Position numbers and translations under genes: made by a program
Assembly (NCBI GenBank): GCA_007280125.1
Contig: QYPT01000044.1
Span: 1 to 56,710 of the forward strand
Length of the DNA stretch: 56,710 nt
Direction: 5' to 3'
From: Streptomycetaceae bacterium
Lineage (GTDB): Bacteria > Actinomycetota > Actinomycetes > Nanopelagicales > Nanopelagicaceae
Shown: positions 33,440 to 42,180 of the stretch, piece after piece
Position numbering within the stretch: position 1 is the stretch's first letter
Layout: each line of letters opens with the position of its first letter
Notes under the pieces: generated by a model
What the model was told of the DNA's origin: nothing
The model's database searches: none
What the model saw: the letters and a program-made list of their open reading frames with translations, nothing else

Positions 33440-33784
33440 TTAGCGCCCGAAATCATCTTCTAGGCGTTCTATGTCATCTTCGCCGAAGTAGGTGCCAGTC
33501 TGAACTTCTATGAAAACAACATCATCAAAACCTACATTGCTAAGCCTGTGTAGGTCGCCTACTTCAACCATTACCGAGTCCCCGGGTAGGTGGCGTGTTG
33601 TTACTCCGTTAAGAGTCACATCTGCTGTGCCCTGAACTATGTACCAATGTTCGGCACGTTTTTCATGACGCTGATATGAGAATCTCTTTCCAGGTAAAAC
33701 CCAAATGCATTTGACCTTGAATGTTTCACTCTCTTGCAACACTTCATAACGACCCCAAGGCCGCTCTGATGTTTCAAGTGTCAT
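33440..33784 (-). CDS. Cupin protein, phosphomannose-isomerase type II-like
   Basis: Single cupin domain of about 114 aa, similar to the C-terminal isomerase domain of type II mannose-6-phosphate isomerases: it begins ERPWGRYEVL and has RFSYQRHEKRAEHWYIVQG, then GDLHRLSN, giving the metal-binding His/Glu set. Enzyme activity is plausible but unproven. ATG 33784 is taken as start; ATG 33799 five codons earlier is possible, and the longer open frame runs through tRNA-Cys and tRNA-Gly and is not real. The gene sits between tRNA-Cys and tRNA-Val on the same strand. Confidence 0.8.
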   Translation of the reverse strand: MTLETSERPWGRYEVLQESETFKVKCIWVLPGKRFSYQRHEKRAEHWYIVQGTADVTLNGVTTRHLPGDSVMVEVGDLHRLSNVGFDDVVFIEVQTGTYFGEDDIERLEDDFGR

Positions 33785-33841
33785 TACATATCCATTCATC
33801 GAATGTGAATTTCGTGAGGTAACAATTATCTCGAAGATGAG

Positions 33842-33912
33842 AGGTGCGAACGGGATTTGAACCCGTGTAGCAGGATTTGCAGTCCTGTGCCTCGCCTCTC
33901 GGCCATCGCACC
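33842..33912 (-). tRNA. tRNA-Cys (GCA)
   Basis: 71 nt on the minus strand. Acceptor GGTGCGA pairs with TCGCACC, the anticodon arm AGGACTGCAAATCCT gives anticodon GCA, and the T-arm has GGGTTCAAATCCC. The discriminator is U, as expected for tRNA-Cys. CCA is not encoded. Confidence 0.96.
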
Positions 33913-33950
33913 GTGGTGTTGTCTTTGCGAGTATGACGCAGAGACTCTCG

Positions 33951-34023
33951 AGCGGACGACGGGACTCGAACCCGCGACATCCACCTTGGCAAGGTGGTGC
34001 GCTACCAACTGCGCTACGTCCGC
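33951..34023 (-). tRNA. tRNA-Gly (GCC)
   Basis: 73 nt on the minus strand. Acceptor GCGGACG pairs with CGTCCGC, the anticodon arm ACCTTGCCAAGGT gives GCC, and the T-arm is CGGGTTCGAGTCCCG. It heads the Gly-Cys-(cupin)-Val series. CCA is not encoded. Confidence 0.96.
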
Positions 34024-34111
34024 ATGCGCTCACGAGGATCCGTAAGTGCTGTGCGAAATCTAGCGTACGCGGTGCGATGCGCCAAAGTGAGACGAAAGGG
34101 CCCCCTCGGGC

Positions 34112-34117
34112 TTACCG
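34112..34117 (+). promoter_or_regulatory. Leaderless -10 hexamer TACCGT for pabB
   Basis: TACCGT is followed by tgcgggg (7 nt) and GTG 34125, with no ribosome site. Confidence 0.5.
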
Positions 34118-34124
34118 TTGCGGG

Positions 34125-35135
34125 GTGGAATTGACCAGGTCCGAGCCCTTCTTTTGGATGAATGGGGTATTGGCATACCGCTTGGTGGAAATTAGCAACA
34201 ATCCAGCCTCTTTAGACGATGGCGGATTCTGGGCCATTTCCACGACTTTTGAAGGTGAGTGGATATGTGCGAAATTTGCAGAAGTCGTGCAAGCGCCATT
34301 GCCGCCGGCATTGAATATCTGGGAGAAAATTGAAAGTGCATGGCATACATCTATCGAACGAGAGCGATACATCGCATATGTCCACGAAATCCAAAACCAC
34401 ATTGCGCGAGGCTGGGTATATCAGGTCAATGCATGTCGCCAGTTATCTACTAGGTGTGAGAAAGAGACCGATCTACTGCCGCTGATGCATGAGATTCTCT
34501 TATCTAATCCTGCACCTCACGCAAGTTATTTGCGATTGCCTGAGCTACAAATCGCATCTGCTTCGCCAGAACTATTTCTTCGTAGAGAAAAAGCGGTTGT
34601 AACTTCTGGGCCGATTAAAGGAACTAATAGCGCGGGTGATGTGAATTTTGGCGATAAAGATAAAGCTGAAAATATTATGATCGTGGATTTAATTCGCAAC
34701 GATCTCGGCAAAATTTGTAAACCAGGAAGCGTTCATGTGCCGCGATTATTAGCTGCAGAAATTCATCCTGGGTTAACGCATCTCGTCTCAGATATTCAAG
34801 GCACTTTGCGCGAAGATATTACTTGGACACAGATTGGCGAAGCGCTATTGCCTCCAGGTTCAGTAAGCGGTGCTCCGAAATCCTCGGCTTTAGATGTAAT
34901 CAAAGAGCATGAAGATATTCCACGTGGCCCATATTGTGGCGCTCTAGGCTGGGTTCATGGCGATAGCGCCAACTTAGCTGTTGCGATACGAACCTTTTGG
35001 AATAGCGGTGATGGTTATCTTCGATTTGGTACAGGTGCAGGAATTACGTGGGGGAGTGATGCAAGTAAAGAATGGGATGAAACGGTGTTGAAGGCTGCGC
35101 GCCTTATATCTATTGCGGGAGGAGAAATCTTATGA
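34125..35135 (+). CDS. pabB: Aminodeoxychorismate synthase component I
   Basis: Chorismate-binding enzyme of the folate (p-aminobenzoate) pathway. The 336-aa product keeps the core YQVNACRQLS, ASASPELFLRRE, TSGPIKGT, DLIRNDLGK and PPGSVSGAPKSSALD, and a C-terminal GAGITWGSDASKEWDET. It lacks the longer N-terminal domain of TrpE-like enzymes. Upstream frames overlap tRNA-Gly, so GTG 34125 is preferred; ATG 34077 is an alternative. Pairing with the lyase gene directly downstream supports PabB over TrpE. A glutaminase partner is not in view. Confidence 0.87.
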   Translation: MELTRSEPFFWMNGVLAYRLVEISNNPASLDDGGFWAISTTFEGEWICAKFAEVVQAPLPPALNIWEKIESAWHTSIERERYIAYVHEIQNHIARGWVYQVNACRQLSTRCEKETDLLPLMHEILLSNPAPHASYLRLPELQIASASPELFLRREKAVVTSGPIKGTNSAGDVNFGDKDKAENIMIVDLIRNDLGKICKPGSVHVPRLLAAEIHPGLTHLVSDIQGTLREDITWTQIGEALLPPGSVSGAPKSSALDVIKEHEDIPRGPYCGALGWVHGDSANLAVAIRTFWNSGDGYLRFGTGAGITWGSDASKEWDETVLKAARLISIAGGEIL

Positions 35136-35845
35136 AGAGTTTCCCTGAAGGTGATGGAGTATTTGAAACGATTAAGACAATTGATGGAGTTCCGCAATTT
35201 CTTGCTCGGCATTTAGATCGGGCCCTTAAAAGTTTGCGGTCATTAGGGTTGCCGATATTTGCGGGAGAAGAAGTTGTTGACCTAATCCGTAAAGAAATAG
35301 AGCGCTCAGATGTTGTTGCTATCGGACGTTTGAGGGTCACCTTCCCATCTGACGGAAGCGTCTTTGCGGTTCACGAGGCATTTACTCCGTGGAGCGAACC
35401 AGCGAAATTGACCGTATTTGATAACCCAGTCGATGAGAAAGCATCGATGGCTGGACATAAAGCTCTGCCGTATAAAGAAAATCTTGATCTATTGGAACAG
35501 GCACGAGCTGGCGGTTTTGATGACGGAATCCGATTAAATATGGCGGGCTACATCTGCGAAAGTGCAGTGGCTAATGTGATGATGAAGGTTGAAGGCAGGT
35601 GGATTACACCTACTTTGTCCAGTGGTTGTTTGCCTGGGATTACACGAGCTGTGGCTATCGAATGGTTTGGTATCAGCGAAGAAGATCTCTTGGGTAGCGA
35701 AATCTCGACCATAGAATCGATGTTTTTACTTTCTAGCCTCAAAAACCTGCAACCAGTGGAATTCTTGGATGGGCGAAAACTCGATATGTCTGAGGAGTTG
35801 CTAGAACTGGCACGGGCGCAGACCGCGCAAGATTTAGTAGACTGA
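35132..35845 (+). CDS. pabC: Aminodeoxychorismate lyase (class IV aminotransferase fold)
   Basis: PLP enzyme that would release pyruvate from aminodeoxychorismate to give p-aminobenzoate. The 237 residues start [13 protein letters not shown], have the PLP lysine in [10 protein letters not shown], then [22 protein letters not shown] and [12 protein letters not shown], the classic PabC/branched-chain pattern. ATG overlaps the pabB stop as ATGA. A branched-chain or D-amino-acid transaminase is possible from fold alone; the pabB pairing decides. Confidence 0.87.
   Translation: MKSFPEGDGVFETIKTIDGVPQFLARHLDRALKSLRSLGLPIFAGEEVVDLIRKEIERSDVVAIGRLRVTFPSDGSVFAVHEAFTPWSEPAKLTVFDNPVDEKASMAGHKALPYKENLDLLEQARAGGFDDGIRLNMAGYICESAVANVMMKVEGRWITPTLSSGCLPGITRAVAIEWFGISEEDLLGSEISTIESMFLLSSLKNLQPVEFLDGRKLDMSEELLELARAQTAQDLVD
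35838..35843 (+). promoter_or_regulatory. Leaderless -10 hexamer TAGACT for thrS, overlapping the pabC stop
   Basis: TAGACT is followed by gaccgct (7 nt) and ATG 35851. It spans the final pabC codons, next to the TGA stop at 35843-35845. Confidence 0.6.
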
Positions 35846-35850
35846 CCGCT

Positions 35851-37839
35851 ATGTCTTTGATTGCTATCACCGTGGACGGTGCACCAGTTTCGGTCGAATC
35901 CGATCAACGCCCGACCCACTTATTTCAAGAGCAGAAGAACGTTGTTGTATGTCGCATTAACGGCGTCGTGAGCGATCTGTGGAGTGAACTTGCTCCCGGT
36001 GATGTCATCGAAGCGATCACTATCTCTTCACCTGAAGGTCTCAAAGTCTTGCGCCACTCAACGGCTCACGTCTTGGCTCAAGCGGTGCAGCAACTCTTTC
36101 CGCAGACTCGTCTTGGAATTGGACCACCGATTACTGATGGCTTTTATTATGACTTTGATCCACCCAAGCCTTTTACGCCAGATGACTTGACCGCTCTTGA
36201 GAGCGCCATGAAGAAGTTCATCAAAGATGGCCAACGATTTAGACGTCGCGTTACAACTGAGGCAGATGCGCTGAAGGAATTAGCGGCAGAGCCGTACAAG
36301 TGCGAACTAGTTGGATTGAAATCTGACCAAGGGGATGAATCAAGCGTTGAAGTGGGCGGCGCAGAGCTGACTATTTATGACAACTTAGGTCGCGATGGTC
36401 AACCTGTGTGGAGTGATTTATGTCGTGGACCTCATCTACCTTCTACGAAATTGATTCCTGCATTTAAATTAATGCGAAGCGCTGGGGCTTATTGGCGCGG
36501 TTCTGAAAAGAATCCGATGCTGCAGCGTATTTACGGAACTGCATGGGCATCGCAAGAGGACCTTGCTTCATATCTCGAGTTTCTTGTTGAGGCAGAAAAG
36601 CGCGATCACCGACGCCTCGGAACTGAATTGGATTTGTTCTCCTTTCCAGAGGAAATCGGATCGGGTCTTGCAGTCTTTCATCCCAAAGGCGGAATTATTC
36701 GACGTGCGATGGAAGATTATTCGCGAAAGCGCCATGAAGAAGAAGGTTACGAATTCGTTTATTCACCGCACATCACCAAGGCTGCGCTCTTTGAGAAGTC
36801 GGGCCATCTTGATTGGTATTCCGAAGGTATGTACCCGCCAATGATTTTGGATGAAGAGTTACATGCTGATGGCACAGTTAAGCGTGCGGGTCAGCAGTAC
36901 TACATGAAACCGATGAACTGCCCTTTCCATAATTTGATTTATAGCTCTCGTGGTCGTTCATATCGTGAATTGCCTTTGCGTCTTTTTGAATTCGGAACTG
37001 TTTATCGTTATGAGAAGTCAGGCGTTCTCCATGGCATTACTCGCGCTCGTGGATTCACCCAAGATGATGCGCACATCTATTGCACCGCGGATCAGATGTT
37101 GGACGAGCTTGATTCACTTCTGACTTTCGTGCTCAATTTATTGCGCGATTACGGTCTCACTGATTTCTACCTCGAACTCTCTACGCGAAATGATGAAAAG
37201 TACGTTGGAGAAGATGCTGAGTGGGAGAGAGCTACTGAGGCGCTTCGTATCTCCGCACAGAAACAGAATCTTGAATTAGTTCTAGACCCAGGGGGAGCAG
37301 CTTTCTACGGACCAAAGGTCTCCGTACAGGCTAAAGATGCCTTGGGGCGTACATGGCAGATGTCCACTATCCAAGTGGATTTCCAATTACCAAATCGTTT
37401 TGATCTTGAATATGTTGCTAATGATGGGTCTCGTCAACGCCCGGTAATGATTCACCGTGCGCTCTTTGGATCCATCGAACGTTTCTTTGGAGTTCTGACC
37501 GAACACTATGCAGGAGCATTTCCACCATGGCTTGCTCCAGTTCAGGTAGTTGGAATTCCCGTTGCCGAGGCATTTACTCCTTATCTTGAGGATGTCATTA
37601 AGCAGGTGAAGAAAGCTGGAATTCGCGCTGATATTGATGCATCTGATGATCGGATGCAAAAGAAGGTGCGCAATGCTCAGATGCAGAAGATTCCTTACAT
37701 GGTGATTGCTGGCGAAGAAGATCAAAACGCTGGCGCTGTCTCATTCCGATATCGCAACGGGGACCAACGAAATGGCATCCCAGTTGCGCAAGCAATTGAA
37801 GAGATTCAATTGGCAATTCGTGAGCGTAAACAGATTTAA
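35851..37839 (+). CDS. thrS: Threonine--tRNA ligase
   Basis: Class II synthetase of 662 aa charging tRNA-Thr. Domains in order: TGS near the N-terminus, the editing/additional domain with [17 protein letters not shown] and the [11 protein letters not shown] zinc/active-site region, the catalytic core with [11 protein letters not shown] and [14 protein letters not shown], and a C-terminal anticodon-binding domain with [19 protein letters not shown]. Length is normal. It leads the thrS-HIT pair and has a leaderless-type promoter. Confidence 0.97.
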   Translation: MSLIAITVDGAPVSVESDQRPTHLFQEQKNVVVCRINGVVSDLWSELAPGDVIEAITISSPEGLKVLRHSTAHVLAQAVQQLFPQTRLGIGPPITDGFYYDFDPPKPFTPDDLTALESAMKKFIKDGQRFRRRVTTEADALKELAAEPYKCELVGLKSDQGDESSVEVGGAELTIYDNLGRDGQPVWSDLCRGPHLPSTKLIPAFKLMRSAGAYWRGSEKNPMLQRIYGTAWASQEDLASYLEFLVEAEKRDHRRLGTELDLFSFPEEIGSGLAVFHPKGGIIRRAMEDYSRKRHEEEGYEFVYSPHITKAALFEKSGHLDWYSEGMYPPMILDEELHADGTVKRAGQQYYMKPMNCPFHNLIYSSRGRSYRELPLRLFEFGTVYRYEKSGVLHGITRARGFTQDDAHIYCTADQMLDELDSLLTFVLNLLRDYGLTDFYLELSTRNDEKYVGEDAEWERATEALRISAQKQNLELVLDPGGAAFYGPKVSVQAKDALGRTWQMSTIQVDFQLPNRFDLEYVANDGSRQRPVMIHRALFGSIERFFGVLTEHYAGAFPPWLAPVQVVGIPVAEAFTPYLEDVIKQVKKAGIRADIDASDDRMQKKVRNAQMQKIPYMVIAGEEDQNAGAVSFRYRNGDQRNGIPVAQAIEEIQLAIRERKQI

Positions 37840-37841
37840 CA

Positions 37842-38369
37842 ATGTCTGATTCAGTCGGTGGGGCAGGAATGCCAGATGCATGGCAACGTCTCTGGGCACC
37901 CCATCGGATGGAATATCTCAACGGTGAGAATCGGCCGCTTGAGGGCAATGATGCGCAGTGTCCTTTCTGTCGCATTCCTTCGTTGAGTGATGAAGACGGA
38001 CTCATTGTTCATCGTGGCGTGCACGCTTATGTTGTAATGAATCTTTATCCGTACAACGCAGGTCACTTATTAGTGTGCGCTTTTAGGCATGTTGCCGATT
38101 TAACGGATCTCGAGAGTGACGAGCGCAATGAGATTTCCGAACTGACGGCACATGCCATGAAAACGCTGCGAAAAGTTTCTCAGCCTGGTGGTTTCAATTT
38201 AGGAATGAATCAGGGCGCAGTCTCTGGTGCTGGCGTTGCTGAACATATTCACCAGCATGTCGTACCCCGCTGGAGTGGAGATGCAAACTTCATGCCAATA
38301 ATTGGTCAGACAAAAGTTCTTCCTCAGCTACTTGCAAAAACTAGGGCGGACTTAGCAGCAGCCTGGTAG
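37842..38369 (+). CDS. HIT-family protein, Ap4A phosphorylase type
   Basis: 175-aa histidine-triad nucleotide hydrolase/transferase. It has CPFCRIPSLSDEDGLIVHRG, then NLYPYNAGHLLV and the triad HIHQHVVPRW. Full-length resemblance to the mycobacterial HIT protein next to thrS suggests an Ap4A phosphorylase that recycles by-products of aminoacyl-tRNA synthetases. ATG follows thrS by 2 nt, so they are co-transcribed. It faces the EF-G-like gene with only 3 bp between stop codons. Confidence 0.9.
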   Translation: MSDSVGGAGMPDAWQRLWAPHRMEYLNGENRPLEGNDAQCPFCRIPSLSDEDGLIVHRGVHAYVVMNLYPYNAGHLLVCAFRHVADLTDLESDERNEISELTAHAMKTLRKVSQPGGFNLGMNQGAVSGAGVAEHIHQHVVPRWSGDANFMPIIGQTKVLPQLLAKTRADLAAAW

Positions 38370-38372
38370 CGG

Positions 38373-38978
38373 TTACTTTAAGCGAGCGATGTAACTTTCG
38401 ATAATGTCCGCGCCAATGGGGCTATTAAGAGTTAAAGGGATAGCAGGAAAAAGCAGTCCAGCAGCAAAAGCATCGTCACCTTGTACTTCTAAAGCCTGTA
38501 AGTACTCGTCGCGGAATTCACTGACCAATGTTTTGTGTTCACTTTCACTCTCACTAATTGTTGGAGGGTTAGTCGAGTAATCAATTATCTTTTGGGTGAA
38601 TAAATCAATTAAGGCGCAAGGCAGCCCTTCATCATCATGTAATACAAGGAAAGGTGTGACCGTTTGATCGAATACGCGATTACAAATCATTACGGCATCG
38701 TCAAAATCTGCCTCAGATTCTTCGGCTAAGACAATGATTATCAGACGAGGAACCATTGATTCATTGAGCGTTTCCCATGCAGCAATAGTTACTGCATCGA
38801 TTCCCGTGGTTGGATTGACAACAAAAACGGCCAAGTCGCAGTCCGAGGTTGGGTCTTGGTCGCTCAGGCCACCGAATCGGTGAGCGATCTCGGCGGGATG
38901 GGCGCTCTCGTGACCGAAAAAGTGGATGCGGAGGGAGGAATCGTGAGCGGAGTTCGCGCTCAAACTATGAGTAGACAC
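38373..38978 (-). CDS. EF-G-like G-domain protein without nucleotide-binding motifs
   Basis: No assigned function. The middle of this 201-aa protein follows elongation factor G: DLAVFVVNPTTGIDAVTIAAW, then VPRLIII and EADFDDAVMICNRVF, and LIDLFTQKIIDYS. The P-loop of EF-G (GxxxxGKT) is FFGHESAHPAEI-like here, and the NKMD guanine motif is replaced by VLAEES, so GTP binding is unlikely. It could be a partial, repurposed paralogue. GTG 38978 is preceded at 6 nt by TAGGCT. It is divergent from pgsA with a 23-bp gap. Confidence 0.65.
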   Translation of the reverse strand: MSTHSLSANSAHDSSLRIHFFGHESAHPAEIAHRFGGLSDQDPTSDCDLAVFVVNPTTGIDAVTIAAWETLNESMVPRLIIIVLAEESEADFDDAVMICNRVFDQTVTPFLVLHDDEGLPCALIDLFTQKIIDYSTNPPTISESESEHKTLVSEFRDEYLQALEVQGDDAFAAGLLFPAIPLTLNSPIGADIIESYIARLK

Positions 38979-38984
38979 GGGCTC

Positions 38985-38990
38985 AGCCTA
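38985..38990 (-). promoter_or_regulatory. Leaderless -10 hexamer TAGGCT for the EF-G-like gene
   Basis: On the minus strand TAGGCT is followed by gagccc (6 nt) and GTG 38978. It overlaps the plus-strand hexamer of pgsA by two bases. Confidence 0.6.
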
Positions 38991-38994
38991 CGAT
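38989..38994 (+). promoter_or_regulatory. Leaderless -10 hexamer TACGAT for pgsA
   Basis: TACGAT is followed by ggtggag (7 nt) and ATG 39002. It overlaps the opposing hexamer of the EF-G-like gene at 38989-38990. Confidence 0.55.
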
Positions 38995-39001
38995 GGTGGA
39001 G

Positions 39002-39601
39002 ATGATTAGCGACGTTTTTAAGCCAGCCGTTACGCGCGTCATAACCCCGACCGCTAAAGCGATGTTGAAAGTTGGCCTGACGCCTAACGGGGTGACCGCT
39101 TTAGGTGGAGTTGGTGTCATTGCTAGCTCACTCATTTTCTATCCTTCGTCGCATTTCTTTTTCGGAACCATCCTTATATGCATCTTTGCCTTAAGTGATC
39201 TCTTTGATGGCACGATGGCTCGTATCTCTAATCGTGGTTCAAGCCCATGGGGAAGTTTTTTAGATTCTACGATGGACAGAATTACCGATTCTTCTATTCT
39301 TATTGGTTTGTTATTGGCACTCAATAAGATTTCTGATCCCCTTGTGCCGGTAATTCTCGTGGCTCTAGTTACTGGCATGCTCGTTCCTTATATTCGGGCA
39401 AAGGCAGAATCCCTTAATATTGAATGTAGCGGGGGAATCGCTGAACGAACCGAACGTTTGATGTTGGCGCTTTTTGCAATTGGATTTCACGGTTTGGGAA
39501 TACCTTTTGTGCTCTCTATTGGAATCTGGGTTCTAACCCTTTTGAGCCTCACGACTGTAATTCAAAGAGCGCTTATTGTGCGAAGGGCGCTCAATAAGTG
39601 A
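39002..39601 (+). CDS. pgsA: CDP-alcohol phosphatidyltransferase (phosphatidylinositol-phosphate synthase type)
   Basis: Membrane enzyme joining CDP-diacylglycerol to an alcohol, in this context inositol phosphate, for phosphatidylinositol synthesis. The 199 residues contain the family signature LSDLFDGTMARISNRG then GSFLDSTMDRITD (D-x2-DG-x2-AR, G-x3-D-x3-D) and several hydrophobic helices. ATG 39002 fits the leaderless pattern; ATG 38993 is the alternative. The following acyltransferase and PimA genes support the PIP-synthase role over glycerolphosphate. Confidence 0.88.
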   Translation: MISDVFKPAVTRVITPTAKAMLKVGLTPNGVTALGGVGVIASSLIFYPSSHFFFGTILICIFALSDLFDGTMARISNRGSSPWGSFLDSTMDRITDSSILIGLLLALNKISDPLVPVILVALVTGMLVPYIRAKAESLNIECSGGIAERTERLMLALFAIGFHGLGIPFVLSIGIWVLTLLSLTTVIQRALIVRRALNK

Positions 39602-40500
39602 TAGCTAAGATTTCCGATTTTGTTATCGCTCAATTGTATTTCGGTGCATGGCGAATAGTTCGGTGGTTGCCTGAGAAAAAGGCTTACCAGCTTTTTACAT
39701 TTGCCGCGGATACGATGTCCAAGAAACAAGGTAAGAGCGTGCAGAGACTTCGATCAAATTTGATGCGCGTAAAACCACAATTTACTCAATCTGAGATGGA
39801 CCAACTTGTCGCGCAATCCATGCGTTCGTATATGCGGTACTGGTGTGACACTTTTAGATTTCCAGATTGGTCCAACCAGCGAATGATGTCGAGCGTTGAC
39901 GTGACAAACGAGCATCTACTCATGGATGCGATTGCCGCTAAAACTGGTGTCATAGTGGCATTGCCGCATGCAGGTAACTGGGATCACGCAGGAGCATATT
40001 TTTGTAGCAAAGGCGTCAAGCTTGTGACAGTTGCCGAACGCCTTAAGCCAGAATCTCTCTTTAGAAAATTTCTTGCGTTTCGAGAAGCAATCGGGATGGA
40101 AGTTCTGGCCCTCGATGGTCGTGTGATTGCAACGCTTGCCAAGAGGCTCCGTGCTGGTCATCTGGTAGCTCTTGTTGCTGATAGGGATTTGTCTCGAACA
40201 GGAATTAAGGTCACATTCTTTGGTGGCGATGCAAGAATGCCTGCGGGTCCGGCGATATTGGCACTCAATACTGGTGCTCCACTAATCACCGCTTACGTTT
40301 CTTACACCCCAAATGGCATACATATTGATTTTAAGTTGGTAGAAATACCTGGTGGCACAATTCAAGAAGAGCGAGTTGCGGCCATAGTCCAACAATGCGC
40401 CGACCATTTTGCTGAAGGCATCGCTAAGTCACCTCAAGATTGGCATATGTTGCAACGAATCTGGGTAGATGGAGATTTCAAGGAGCGAACAAATGCCTAA
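39598..40500 (+). CDS. Phosphatidylinositol mannoside acyltransferase (LpxL/HtrB-like)
   Basis: Inner-membrane-associated lysophospholipid-type acyltransferase that probably acylates phosphatidylinositol mannoside, as in mycobacterial PatA. The 300 aa have the HxxxxD catalytic motif in ALPHAGNWDHAGAYF, then VTVAERLKPESLF and VALVADRDLSRTG. GTG 39598 overlaps the pgsA stop. The pgsA-acyltransferase-pimA order decides the function. Confidence 0.88.
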   Translation: MIAKISDFVIAQLYFGAWRIVRWLPEKKAYQLFTFAADTMSKKQGKSVQRLRSNLMRVKPQFTQSEMDQLVAQSMRSYMRYWCDTFRFPDWSNQRMMSSVDVTNEHLLMDAIAAKTGVIVALPHAGNWDHAGAYFCSKGVKLVTVAERLKPESLFRKFLAFREAIGMEVLALDGRVIATLAKRLRAGHLVALVADRDLSRTGIKVTFFGGDARMPAGPAILALNTGAPLITAYVSYTPNGIHIDFKLVEIPGGTIQEERVAAIVQQCADHFAEGIAKSPQDWHMLQRIWVDGDFKERTNA

Positions 40501-41680
40501 TCTTGCGCCATTAAAAATCGGAATTGTTTGCCCATATGGATGGGATACGCCAGGTGGAGTACAAAATCATGTGCGCGATTTAGCCGAATACTTGATTGCG
40601 CAAGGTCATGACGTTTCGGTTCTTGCTCCTGCTATCGATGAGGATGCTCTGCCACCTTATGTAGTGAGTGCTGGTAAACCCATTGCAATTCCATACAACG
40701 GGGCGGTGGCAAGAATTCTCTTTGGCCCGATTGCATTTGCGCGAGTTCGATCATGGATTTCCCAGGGCGATTTCGATCTTCTTCACTTGCACGAACCCGC
40801 AATCCCGTCTTTATCGTTGCTGGCGTGCTGGGCTGCAGAAGGTCCAATGGTTGGCACCTTTCATGCAGCGGCAAAGAGACAGAAGGCAATTTTTGCGATT
40901 GGTCCCATTCTTGAACCAGTTATCGAGAAACTCTCTGTACGCATTGCAGTGAGCGAAGCTGCACGATTGACGTTGACCGAACATCTTGAAACAGATGCGA
41001 TTGTTATTCCTAACGGTATTTACGCAGAGAAATTTAGAAACGGTATCGCTCAACCTCAATGGAGTGGTGAGACGATTGGTTTCATCGGTCGTTTTGAAGA
41101 GCCACGAAAAGGTTTATCAATCTTGCTCGAGGCGTTGCCCATTGTTTCTCGCTTTGTTCCTAACGTTAGAATTCTTGTTGCCGGCCCAGGGGATAGTGAT
41201 GCAACGTTAAAAACAATTGATCCTCAACTTCGCAGTCGGATTTCTTTCTTAGGGCGACTCACCGATGAAGAGAAAGCGAATTTCTTAAGTTCGGTATCAC
41301 TCTATGTTGCGCCAAATACAGGAGGCGAGTCTTTCGGGATTATCCTGGCAGAGGCAATGGCTTCGGGTGCTCCATGTCTTGCAAGTGATATTCCGGCTTT
41401 CTCATCACTCTTAGGCGATGGCGATTTCGGCGCGCTATTTGCATCGGAGGATTCAGCAGACCTGGCCCGCGTAATGATTGATCTCTTGCGAGATGGGCCA
41501 AAACGTTCCGCTTTATCCATTGCTGGTCAAGAACACGCCAAATTTTTTGATTGGGACACGGTGGCCGAGCAGATTTTCTCGGTATATGAAATGGCAATAG
41601 TCGGCAGTCAAAAGGTTGGTTTAGCATCGGATAATCGCAATTGGTCTCGATTGCTCAATCGCGAGGGAGATAATTCATGA
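40493..41680 (+). CDS. pimA: Phosphatidyl-myo-inositol mannosyltransferase
   Basis: GT4 glycosyltransferase that adds the first mannose to phosphatidylinositol from GDP-mannose. The 395-aa GT-B protein begins IGIVCPYGWDTPGGVQNHVRDL, has LLHLHEPAIPSLSLLACW and GTFHAAAKRQ in the first half, and GFIGRFEEPRKGLSILL and NTGGESFGIILAEAMASG in the second. ATG 40493 follows AAGGAGCG; a frame from 40469 inside the acyltransferase is unlikely. The order matches Mycobacterium. Confidence 0.94.
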   Translation: MPNLAPLKIGIVCPYGWDTPGGVQNHVRDLAEYLIAQGHDVSVLAPAIDEDALPPYVVSAGKPIAIPYNGAVARILFGPIAFARVRSWISQGDFDLLHLHEPAIPSLSLLACWAAEGPMVGTFHAAAKRQKAIFAIGPILEPVIEKLSVRIAVSEAARLTLTEHLETDAIVIPNGIYAEKFRNGIAQPQWSGETIGFIGRFEEPRKGLSILLEALPIVSRFVPNVRILVAGPGDSDATLKTIDPQLRSRISFLGRLTDEEKANFLSSVSLYVAPNTGGESFGIILAEAMASGAPCLASDIPAFSSLLGDGDFGALFASEDSADLARVMIDLLRDGPKRSALSIAGQEHAKFFDWDTVAEQIFSVYEMAIVGSQKVGLASDNRNWSRLLNREGDNS

Positions 41681-42180
41681 AGGCCGGCTTAATTTTCGGA
41701 ATTGTCTTGCTGCTTTCCCTTTGGTATTTAAGTTTCTCGGCAACTCGATTGGATCGTTTGCACCATCGCGTAGAAACGAGTTGGGCAAATCTCGATGGGC
41801 TACTTCAGCGTCGTGCGGCTATTGCCTTGGAATTAGCCCATAGCGATTACTCAGATCCGGCCTCCTCATTGCTGTTGACGGCCGCGGCCTATCAAGCCAG
41901 GGATGCAAGCATCAGGGATCGATCATTTGCCGAGAGTGGGTTATCGGGTGCGCTTACCCTTTTGCAATCGGATCTCTCTACAGCAACGAATCCTGCTGAG
42001 ATGGCTTTGCTTCGCGAACTTTCCGAACTAACGGCCAAGATTCGTGTTGCTATTGCGATTCATGTCGACGCGGTGTCAAGCACGCGATTGGTAAGAGCAA
42101 AATTGATATTTAAACTCTTCCGCCTTGCCGGAACGGCACCGCTACCTATGACATATGATTTTGAAGATGATGCGCTCTAG
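41677..42180 (+). CDS. LemA-like membrane-anchored helical protein
   Basis: Function unknown. The 167 residues start with one transmembrane segment (about 4-22) followed by a helical part beginning RLDRLHHRVETSWANLDGLLQRRAAI, which resembles LemA. In mycobacteria a similar LemA-like part lies at the same position next to pimA, as the front of a NUDIX fusion. Here no NUDIX domain follows; the next gene encodes DUF3048. ATG overlaps the pimA stop by 4 nt. Confidence 0.7.
   Translation: MKAGLIFGIVLLLSLWYLSFSATRLDRLHHRVETSWANLDGLLQRRAAIALELAHSDYSDPASSLLLTAAAYQARDASIRDRSFAESGLSGALTLLQSDLSTATNPAEMALLRELSELTAKIRVAIAIHVDAVSSTRLVRAKLIFKLFRLAGTAPLPMTYDFEDDAL

Noticed and set aside
33440-34033. Long open frame of 197 codons covering the cupin gene
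   Set aside because: Its upstream part reads through tRNA-Cys and tRNA-Gly. The cupin family match begins only near 33784.
33933-34124. N-terminal extension of pabB
   Set aside because: It overlaps tRNA-Gly and shows no similarity to PabB; GTG 34125 has a promoter-like hexamer at the right distance.
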